Of a stretch of 7,005 nucleotides of DNA, positions 1 to 4,588 are shown in pieces. The notes beneath the pieces are model-generated. The model saw only the letters and a program-made list of their open reading frames with translations. It was not told where the DNA came from and made no database searches. The stretch's first letter is position 1, and each line of letters starts with the position of its first letter. The translations under genes and the position numbers were made by a program. This stretch comes from an uncultured Leptolyngbya sp. (GTDB lineage: Bacteria > Cyanobacteriota > Cyanobacteriia > Phormidesmidales > Phormidesmidaceae): positions 1-7,005 of the forward strand of contig CALBPH010000406.1 of NCBI GenBank assembly GCA_937899365.1, given 5' to 3'.

Positions 1-302
1 ATGGCAGCGGCTAAGGCCGACCCCCACACATTTCCCGGTCCGCGTATGCCGCCCCGCTCCTCGGCAATACCGGCGGCTGCTTTTTCTGCAAAGCCCACCT
101 TGGTTACCGCCGAGCCCGCTGCAAAATACACCAGAGTGACCGCGTAAGCCTGCCAGCCCAGGCAGCCCCAAATAATTACACCCAATGCCCAGGCGTGGAG
201 ATAGCCCATGGGGGTCAGCAGCTTTTTGGGGCTGGCAAAGGCTAGCCCTACCAAAATTGTGTTGAGTACGATGGCAACCAACCAAGGATTTTGCCATGTC
301 AT
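1..302 (-). CDS. DUF92 membrane protein, VTE6-like phytyl-phosphate kinase (3' end beyond left edge)
   Basis: The first 100 residues are readable from an ATG at 302 and run open to the left edge, so the C-terminal part is missing. The N-terminus (MTWQNPWLVAIVLN) leads into a hydrophobic helix (about 7-23), a conserved SPKKLLTPMGYLHAWALG segment (24-41), further hydrophobic stretches (about 36-63), and then GSAVTKVG (63-70), a KAAAGIAEERGG-type loop and RGPGNVWGSALAA (87-99). This order matches the DUF92/TIGR00297 integral membrane family. In plants the member VTE6 phosphorylates phytyl phosphate to phytyl diphosphate, salvaging phytol from chlorophyll for tocopherol synthesis; cyanobacteria carry a homologue. 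Family membership is recognised by eye from these motifs, and the kinase role is inferred from the plant protein. An AAGGGG ribosome-binding site lies 9 nt upstream of the ATG. The gene follows the MATE gene on the same strand after a 125-bp repeat-bearing gap, so it may have its own promoter. Confidence 0.8.
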   Translation of the reverse strand, partial: MTWQNPWLVAIVLNTILVGLAFASPKKLLTPMGYLHAWALGVIIWGCLGWQAYAVTLVYFAAGSAVTKVGFAEKAAAGIAEERGGIRGPGNVWGSALAAA

Positions 303-311
303 AGGTCGGGT

Positions 312-317
312 CCCCTT
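312..317 (-). promoter_or_regulatory. Ribosome-binding site for the DUF92 gene
   Basis: On the minus strand this reads AAGGGG, 9 nt before the ATG at 302. It supports that start over downstream Met codons. Confidence 0.55.
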
Positions 318-327
318 GCCTAATAGA

Positions 328-345
328 TATTGAGACTATTGAGAC
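328..345. repeat. Two tandem copies of a 9-bp unit
   Basis: TATTGAGAC occurs at 328-336 and again at 337-345 without a spacer, in the gap between the MATE and DUF92 genes. It could be an operator, or debris of the repeat element next to it. No known regulator site is recognised. Confidence 0.6.
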
Positions 346-352
346 GCCCCAA

Positions 353-393
353 AAATTCGGTAGGGGCGGTTCCCAGCCAGAAATTCGGTAGGG
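353..393. repeat. Direct repeat of 13 bp with a 28-bp period
   Basis: AAATTCGGTAGGG occurs at 353-365 and at 381-393. The second copy forms the left arm of the perfect palindrome at 386-417. The first copy continues as GGCGGTTCCCAGCC, which resembles a degenerate half of that palindrome (GGTAGGGGCGGTTCC against GGTAGGGACGTTCC). This suggests a decayed or partly duplicated copy of the same element. Confidence 0.65.
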
Positions 394-417
394 ACGTTCC
401 ATGGAACGTCCCTACCG
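386..417. repeat. Perfect 32-bp palindrome, CGTTCCATGGAACG-core element (copy 1)
   Basis: Every base from 386 to 417 pairs symmetrically around the centre at 401/402. The left arm reads CGGTAGGGACGTTCCA and the right arm is its exact complement. It starts 10 bp past the MATE stop codon on the minus strand. As RNA it could fold into a 14-16-bp hairpin, but no T-run follows on the minus strand, so it is at best a non-canonical terminator. The central 14 bp recur exactly in the palindrome at 3148-3191, which marks a dispersed repeat family rather than a private hairpin. Confidence 0.85.
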
Positions 418-427
418 TTATCGATAA

Positions 428-1774
428 TTACGATGATATCGCCGTGGGTTCTGCCAGGGGCGTTTTCACCAATTTGTACACCAAAAATAGCATCAGTACC
501 GCCATGTAGGCGGTTAGCGCCGTCCATAGTAAATAGCTATTTTGTAGATATACCGCCAGCATCGCTAGGGGGGCAAATCCTAGGCCAAACCCTAACAAGG
601 CCCCGTTACGTAACACGGCACCCTCTTTTAAGCCGATAAAATAGCCTTCCAACATAAAGGCCACGGATGTAATGCTCAGCAGCGGCACCAGCCAGGCGGC
701 ATAGCTGCCCATGGCCTGACTCACGTCCTGATGACTTGTGAGTAGGGAGAACATGGTTTCGGGAAAAACCACCACCGACAGGGCAAAGCCCAGGGAAATG
801 ACCAAGCTACTAATAATGGCTGTTTTGAGCACGGGCAAACATTGGTCGGTTTGCCCCTTGCCGTTAAAGTTACCAATGAGCGTTTGGGCCGTCATGCCCA
901 CCCCCTGCACCGTAAACTGGCTGAGCAGGGCAATTTGTAACAGCAGCCCGTTCTCCGCGAGAGATATGGTGCCAAAGGTGGCGCTCAGGTTAGTAAAGAT
1001 GGAATAGGCGGAAATTAGAGCCAAAAAGCGCACTAAAATATTGCCCTTGAGAATCAGGGTGGAGGTTAAGGCCTGACGATCCATCACTTGGGCCATGGCT
1101 TTACCCACCAGGGACCAGTCTATGGTGAGACCCACGGCGACTAATCCCACCAGCAGCCCCAGGTACTGGCTGAAGGCCGTAGCTAGCCCTGCCCCAGCAC
1201 TCTCCCAACCCCAGCGATTAATCATCAGGTAGTCCAGCAGCACGTTAGAGCCGTTGGCCATCAAAGAGATAAAAAAGACAACGCCGTTTTTCTCTCGGCC
1301 TAAAAACCAGCCAATGAGGACAAAGTTGAGCAGCACCGCCGGGGCTCCCCAAATGCGGGCATTAAAGTAGGCGATGCCCGCCTGCTCGGTTTCAGGTGCG
1401 CCGGACAAAATGGTAAAGCCCAGCTGCTGAACGGGGTATTGCAATAGGAGAATGAGGGATGCGATCGCAACCGCCACCAAACCACATCGCAAAACCGCCA
1501 CCAGTACGCCGGTGCTATCGTCGGCACCCACCGCTTGGGCCGTCAGCGCATTGGTGCTGTTGCGTAAAAACTTGAGAATTCGGTAGAGATAGTCAAACAG
1601 AATGCTGCCTAAAATCACCCCAGCCAGGTAGTGAATATCGGACAGATGCCCCAAAAACGCCGTGTCACAAAGCCCCGCCAGGGGCACCATCATGTTGGAG
1701 AACATCCCCACCACCGATAGTCGGTAAAACCGAGGCAAAAAGCTTTTGTAAGATGCTGGGATAGCGGAAACCAT
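428..1774 (-). CDS. MATE family efflux transporter, DinF-like
   Basis: A 448-aa polytopic inner-membrane protein, the usual length for the multidrug and toxic compound extrusion (MATE) family, whose members export cationic or organic compounds in exchange for Na+ or H+. The N-terminal half carries the DinF-type signature: PLAGLCDTAFLGHLS (31-45, with conserved Asp37), then LKFLRNSTNALTAQAVG (67-83) and ARIWGAPAVLLNFVLIGWFLG (starting at 139). The second half repeats the fold with GMTAQTLIGNFNGKGQTD. About twelve hydrophobic helices are visible. The substrate cannot be read from sequence. The ATG at 1774 is supported by the good match of the N-terminus (LPRFYRLSVVGM) to family members; a GGAG at 1788-1791 lies 13 nt upstream, a little far for an ideal ribosome site. 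The gene is divergent from the 133-aa gene across an AT-rich 163-bp gap. A HIP1 octamer lies inside it. Confidence 0.88.
   Translation of the reverse strand: MVSAIPASYKSFLPRFYRLSVVGMFSNMMVPLAGLCDTAFLGHLSDIHYLAGVILGSILFDYLYRILKFLRNSTNALTAQAVGADDSTGVLVAVLRCGLVAVAIASLILLLQYPVQQLGFTILSGAPETEQAGIAYFNARIWGAPAVLLNFVLIGWFLGREKNGVVFFISLMANGSNVLLDYLMINRWGWESAGAGLATAFSQYLGLLVGLVAVGLTIDWSLVGKAMAQVMDRQALTSTLILKGNILVRFLALISAYSIFTNLSATFGTISLAENGLLLQIALLSQFTVQGVGMTAQTLIGNFNGKGQTDQCLPVLKTAIISSLVISLGFALSVVVFPETMFSLLTSHQDVSQAMGSYAAWLVPLLSITSVAFMLEGYFIGLKEGAVLRNGALLGFGLGFAPLAMLAVYLQNSYLLWTALTAYMAVLMLFLVYKLVKTPLAEPTAISS
1461..1468. repeat. HIP1 octamer GCGATCGC
   Basis: A perfect GCGATCGC inside the MATE gene. 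HIP1 is greatly over-represented in most cyanobacterial genomes, so this supports the taxonomic assignment. Confidence 0.7.
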
Positions 1775-1937
1775 AAATTATGAAGCACTCCAGCCAATTG
1801 CAGAGAGTTACACTACTGACTTAAATTAATAATGCTTAAGTAAATGTTAATATTGCACATTCAAAACTACTTTTGCCAGTTTAAGGGTTTCTACTCGGCA
1901 CCCTCAAACCTTGCCCAATCATCAATCCAGCGTTTTT
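1775..1937. promoter_or_regulatory. Divergent AT-rich intergenic region (MATE / 133-aa gene)
   Basis: This gap separates two divergent starts and must hold promoters for both. The centre (about 1818-1860) is very AT-rich, with repeated TTAA steps (ACTTAAAT, GCTTAAGT, GTTAATAT). On the minus strand TTAACA resembles a -35 box and is followed 16 nt later by a poor -10. The boxes are too weak to name, so only the region as a whole is offered as regulatory. Confidence 0.35.
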
Positions 1938-2339
1938 ATGAATTCTATTGAAAAGCTCATTACCATGGCCGAGGACGAGCTTACCCAGTTCAGTACAGAG
2001 GCGCGAAAGATTGAAAAACTTCGACCCAAGGTTGGTCTAACGGTGCCCTATCCCCAGCAAAAAGAAGTCAAAGAGCAAATAGTGGCTGACATTCCCACCC
2101 ATATTTTTGCCAAAATCGTTGAGCGCGATCGGCAGATGGTGGCGCTACCTTTCTGGGGTATCGGTGGTTTGGGTTTGCTGTTGGGTATTTCGATGCATCA
2201 GCCGTTGGATTTTATCGCCACGGGCATCGGTTTTTATGTGGCGTTTGGGGTGCAATCGTGGGGTTGGAATCTAGAAGCTAAACGCCTAATTGTCAAAACC
2301 CTTGATGCCATTGAGCAAGATATGCAACGTGAAGCTTAG
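1938..2339 (+). CDS. Conserved-looking small protein with two membrane segments, function unknown
   Basis: A 133-aa protein starting at the ATG at 1938. An in-frame TTG at 1911 would add nine residues, but neither start has a clear ribosome site. The first 65 residues are hydrophilic and partly helical (MNSIEKLITMAEDEL, then a basic KIEKLRPK stretch). They end in IVADIPTHIFAKIVERDRQM, followed by two hydrophobic segments at about 68-86 (ALPFWGIGGLGLLLGISM) and 90-107 (LDFIATGIGFYVAFGVQS). A short charged tail (LEAKRLIVKTLDAIEQDMQ) follows. The layout of a soluble head, an 'IPxxIxxR' lead-in, two closely spaced helices and a Trp-containing exit resembles PAM68, a photosystem II assembly factor. 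The residue match is weak, so this is only a structural hint. The gene stands alone on the plus strand, divergent from the MATE gene. Confidence 0.7.
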   Translation: MNSIEKLITMAEDELTQFSTEARKIEKLRPKVGLTVPYPQQKEVKEQIVADIPTHIFAKIVERDRQMVALPFWGIGGLGLLLGISMHQPLDFIATGIGFYVAFGVQSWGWNLEAKRLIVKTLDAIEQDMQREA

Positions 2340-2390
2340 ACGCCCAATCTAGTATCACGCTCGCTTTTCACAGAGCATAAAAAGCTTTCT

Positions 2391-2414
2391 ATGTCTAGAT
2401 TCATAGTTAGACAT
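2391..2414 (+). other. Stem-loop downstream of the 133-aa gene
   Basis: ATGTCTA (2391-2397) pairs perfectly with TAGACAT (2408-2414) across a 10-nt loop, 51 nt after the stop codon. It is followed by only TTTC, so it is a poor intrinsic terminator but may mark the 3' end of the transcript. Confidence 0.4.
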
Positions 2415-2479
2415 TTCACCATATGGAGAATGATTGTGGTGCTATGGAGGGCGTAAAAATACGGAAAGATTAGCGGTGC

Positions 2480-2498
2480 GCTTAAGATTTTCTTAAGC
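2480..2498. other. Perfect 8-bp hairpin with 3-nt loop
   Basis: GCTTAAGA (2480-2487) and TCTTAAGC (2491-2498) are exact complements around a TTT loop. The stem is AT-rich and no T-run follows. It could be an RNA stem or a dyad operator. Confidence 0.45.
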
Positions 2499-2602
2499 TT
2501 TCAAAAGGAAAAAACACTGTACAAACAGTACAACTGGTGGTCCAATATCACTATCTACGGAAGGCTCTCTAGCGTTAGACCTTAGCCTGTCATTGACTAA
2601 TG

Positions 2603-2646
2603 TCCGTAAACTCATATTGACCTGCGTCAGTAGGTTTTCTTACGGA
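2603..2646 (+). other. Nested inverted repeat in the trxC leader
   Basis: TCCGTAA (2603-2609) pairs with TTACGGA (2640-2646) across about 30 nt. Inside the loop TGAC (2618-2621) pairs with GTCA (2626-2629). Just upstream CATT (2591-2594) can pair with AATG (2599-2602), and downstream CCTTT (2656-2660) can pair with AAAGG (2670-2674). Together these could make a multi-stem RNA ahead of trxC. Each stem is short and some will be chance. Confidence 0.3.
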
Positions 2647-2775
2647 TAATCTGTTCCTTTTTTGTTACGAAAGGTTCACAATAATAATCCGATCTTCCTT
2701 TGGTATTGGGCTCTACTTTAATAAGATTAGAAGTACTAAAAGCCTTTTTTCAATACTGACAATAATTAAATATCA

Positions 2776-3144
2776 ATGACAATCACTGAAGATAATTTTG
2801 AGCGCGTTGTACTAGCTTCTCCTGTACCGGTTCTGGTGCATTTTTGGGCTCCTTGGTGTGGTCTGTGTCGCCGGGTGACCCCCATGCTCAATCGGTTCCA
2901 GCAAGAGTGGTCGAGCCAGGTCCGGGTGCTGGACATCAACGCGGATGAAAATCTTAAGTTGGCAAACCTCTATCGCTTGAAGACGTTGCCCACCCTGCTG
3001 TTTTTGGAAAAGGGTAAGGTGGTTCACCGGTTTGATGTGGTACGCAATCGAGATGAGTTTATGCGCTCGCTGGACCTGCTGATGCGCTGTCATGGGTTTG
3101 AGGTGGGGGCAGCTGAGCGCGCCGGTCGCTTTATAGATGGTTAA
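2776..3144 (+). CDS. trxC: Atypical cyanobacterial thioredoxin (TrxC) with WCGLC active site
   Basis: A 122-aa single-domain cytosolic thioredoxin. The fold markers are all present: an N-terminal strand and helix (TITEDNFERVV), the VLVHFWAPWCGLC active site (19-31) with redox cysteines 28 and 31, the DINADEN loop (53-59) and the cis-proline in TLPTLLF (Pro72). The active site reads W-C-G-L-C where canonical thioredoxins have W-C-G-P-C. This Leu variant is the hallmark of TrxC, a thioredoxin class known only from cyanobacteria and linked to redox control of growth; the Pro-to-Leu change is expected to alter redox potential and partner choice. The tail extends about 15 residues past the usual end (roughly CHGFEVGAAERAGRFIDG), with a third cysteine at about position 104. 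The ATG at 2776 gives the normal thioredoxin N-terminus, though no ribosome-binding site is visible in the AT-rich sequence before it. The gene follows a long structured gap and converges on ribD. Confidence 0.88.
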   Translation: MTITEDNFERVVLASPVPVLVHFWAPWCGLCRRVTPMLNRFQQEWSSQVRVLDINADENLKLANLYRLKTLPTLLFLEKGKVVHRFDVVRNRDEFMRSLDLLMRCHGFEVGAAERAGRFIDG

Positions 3145-3147
3145 AGG

Positions 3148-3191
3148 TAACTAAAATAGCGGCGTTCCATGGAACGCCGCTATTTTAGTTA
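3148..3191. terminator. Perfect 44-bp palindrome, CGTTCCATGGAACG-core element (copy 2), likely bidirectional terminator
   Basis: All 44 bases are symmetric around 3169/3170. The arms read TAACTAAAATAGCGG outward of the core GCGTTCCATGGAACGC. It begins 4 bp after the trxC stop and extends over the ribD stop codon (3185-3187), so it fills the entire convergent gap. Each 3' arm carries TATTTTAGTTA, giving a short U-run in both directions, which fits a two-way intrinsic terminator. The central 14 bp are identical to the palindrome at 386-417 while the flanking arms differ. Confidence 0.8.
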
Positions 3192-4297
3192 TTGGCTAGA
3201 TACCCCTGAATTAGCCAATCCGGCCCGATTTTTTCCAGCTCGGTGCAATTCAGTATTAGTGCTTCGGTCATTTCCGTAAGGCCCATGTCGCCTAGGGGGG
3301 TGCGTCCTTGGCTACCACCAATCAGTTTAGGGGCAATAAAGGCCCATACTTTTTGAATGACGCCCTGTCTAAGGGCGGCGGCGGCCAGGGTGCCACCGCA
3401 TTCCCATAAAACGTTGGAGATTCCCCGTGTATAGAGGCTATCGAGTACTGCTGCCGGGGTTAGCTGCCGCAGGGAGATGACCTCTACCTGTTTTGGTAGG
3501 GTGGTTTTTGGCGGCGATGCTTCAGTAAACACCAGGGTGGCGGCTGTCTCGGTTTGCCACAGGTTAGCAGTGGTTGGCAGGTCTAGGCTGCGACTCATTA
3601 CCACCCGCAAGGGGTTGTGGTCACAGACGCCGTGGCTGGTGAGGTGAGGGTTGTCCCGTCGAACCGTATTGCCACCGACGATGACGGCGTCGCACTGTCC
3701 CCGCAGCTGGTGCACCCGTTGTCGTGACTCCGGACTTGTGACCCAGGCGCTATGGCCAGTGTCCGTGGCGATTTTGCCATCCAGGGTCATGGCATATTTC
3801 AAAATACTAAAGGGCTGGCGGTGACGAATACGGTGGATAAAGGCTTCGTTTAAGCGCTCACAGGCCGCTGTTTCTATGTTGGTAATGACCGTAACCCCAG
3901 CGGCTCGCAGCCGCTCGATGCCACCGCTGGCCTTGGGGTTGGGGTCCTGCATGCCGATCACCACTGTCGTGATGCCGGCTTTTAACACAGCTTCTGTGCA
4001 GGGAGGGGTGCGTCCGGTGTGGTTGCAGGGCTCCAGATTTACATACAGGGTGGCTCCTTGGGCCTTATCCCCCGCCGCCCGGAGGGCAAATACTTCGGCA
4101 TGGGGCTGGCCCGCTTGCGGATGAAATCCTTCGCCAACAATCTGTCCATCCTTAACAATGACCGACCCCACCATGGGATTGGGCGATGTCCGCCCCGCGC
4201 CTTTGGCGGCTAACTCTAGACAGCGGCGCATCAGGGTGCTGTGGGTTTTGTCTGGCGGGAATGCGGCCTCACCGGTCGAAGTGTTGGATGAAATCAT
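3185..4297 (-). CDS. ribD: Bifunctional riboflavin biosynthesis protein RibD (pyrimidine deaminase / reductase)
   Basis: Catalyses two consecutive cytosolic steps of riboflavin synthesis: deamination of 2,5-diamino-6-ribosylamino-pyrimidinone 5'-phosphate, then NADPH-dependent reduction of the ribosyl side chain. Numbering is from the ATG at 4297 (370 aa, normal length). The N-terminal zinc deaminase domain has TSPNPMVGSVIV (37-48), the catalytic HAE (66-68) and PCNHTGRTPPC (90-100), whose two cysteines complete the zinc site. A linker with DPNPKASGGI follows. The C-terminal reductase domain starts near 165 with ILKYAMTLDGKIAT and continues through GGNTVRRDNP, WECGGTLAAA and FIAPKLIGG. An in-frame TTG at 4303 would add two residues; ATG is preferred, though no ribosome site is clear for either. 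The last codons and the TAA stop lie inside the 44-bp palindrome. Convergent with trxC and divergent from the 79-aa gene, so it is probably monocistronic. Confidence 0.95.
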   Translation of the reverse strand: MISSNTSTGEAAFPPDKTHSTLMRRCLELAAKGAGRTSPNPMVGSVIVKDGQIVGEGFHPQAGQPHAEVFALRAAGDKAQGATLYVNLEPCNHTGRTPPCTEAVLKAGITTVVIGMQDPNPKASGGIERLRAAGVTVITNIETAACERLNEAFIHRIRHRQPFSILKYAMTLDGKIATDTGHSAWVTSPESRQRVHQLRGQCDAVIVGGNTVRRDNPHLTSHGVCDHNPLRVVMSRSLDLPTTANLWQTETAATLVFTEASPPKTTLPKQVEVISLRQLTPAAVLDSLYTRGISNVLWECGGTLAAAALRQGVIQKVWAFIAPKLIGGSQGRTPLGDMGLTEMTEALILNCTELEKIGPDWLIQGYLANN

Positions 4298-4348
4298 GGG
4301 CAAAGTTGTCTAAAATTTTGCATGAGAGAAGAGTTTTAAAGTAACCCT
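4298..4348. promoter_or_regulatory. Compact divergent promoter region, ribD / 79-aa gene
   Basis: Only 51 bp separate the two starts, so at least one promoter must lie here or inside a neighbouring gene. TAAAAT at 4311-4316 is a plausible plus-strand -10 box and sits in the self-complementary AAAATTTT (4312-4319). No convincing -35 box is placed at the right distance. No FMN riboswitch can fit in this space. Confidence 0.35.
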
Positions 4349-4588
4349 ATGACTACTGAGAACACCAGCGGCAACGCTACGGTTAATTGTGCTGTTGAAT
4401 GCGTCAATGGCTGCATCAAAGGCGATGCCTGTCCTAATGAGGCCTATACCCAACAGGCATCTAGCTTTATTGAAAACACGTCCCTCGACACCATGTTGGA
4501 AATGGCGGAAGAGGCTGTGCGCAAGAAGATGATCGCTCGGGCAACAGAGCCAAGGAAATGGGTTATTCCGGAGGAATTAGAGAATTAA
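4349..4588 (+). CDS. Small cysteine-containing protein of unknown function (79 aa)
   Basis: A 79-aa soluble protein with no signal peptide or membrane segment. The N-terminal part has four cysteines at 14, 18, 22 and 28 in the pattern C-x3-C-x3-C-x5-C (NCAVECVNGCIKGDACPN), a possible metal or iron-sulphur site. The middle is a predicted amphipathic helix (SLDTMLEMAEEAVRKKMI) and the tail is PRKWVIPEELEN. The even codon use, cysteine cluster and acidic-basic helix argue for a real gene; it looks like a cyanobacterial conserved hypothetical protein, but no named family is recognised. The ATG at 4349 has only a weak purine-rich stretch (GAGAGAAGAG) about 15 nt upstream. It is divergent from ribD, and its stop codon interlocks with that of bioF on the other strand (4-bp overlap at 4585-4588). 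Confidence 0.75.
   Translation: MTTENTSGNATVNCAVECVNGCIKGDACPNEAYTQQASSFIENTSLDTMLEMAEEAVRKKMIARATEPRKWVIPEELEN

Larger units (their letters stand above)
2340..2775. other. Gene-free 436-bp region upstream of trxC with several hairpins
   Basis: No reading frame of credible length occurs on either strand here, and no tRNA or rRNA is recognised. The region must contain the end of the 133-aa transcript and the trxC promoter. It holds small inverted repeats at 2391-2414, 2480-2498 and 2603-2646 (the last with nested stems), plus a spaced direct repeat GTACAA at 2519-2524 and 2528-2533. The last 80 bp before trxC are AT-rich. The density of short stems suggests a structured 5' leader or a small RNA, but no known riboswitch class is recognised. 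Confidence 0.5.

Noticed and set aside
433..639. Open frames on the plus strand opposite the MATE gene (also 738-1007)
   Set aside because: They run antisense to a well-supported transporter, have no recognisable motifs and no ribosome-binding sites; they are shadow frames.
2428..2478. 16-codon open frame (MENDCGAMEG...) in the trxC leader
   Set aside because: Too short to support and lacking a clear ribosome site; could be a leader peptide but nothing in its sequence argues for it.
2519..2531. Possible NtcA site (GTA-N8-TAC) upstream of trxC
   Set aside because: The spacing between GTA and TAC is 7 nt, not 8, and no suitably placed -10 box follows.
3876..4213. Two plus-strand frames opposite ribD
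   Set aside because: They lie entirely across the conserved RibD deaminase domain and show no protein-like motifs.
4298..4348. FMN riboswitch ahead of ribD
   Set aside because: The gap to the divergent gene is only 51 bp and shows none of the conserved RFN element stems.
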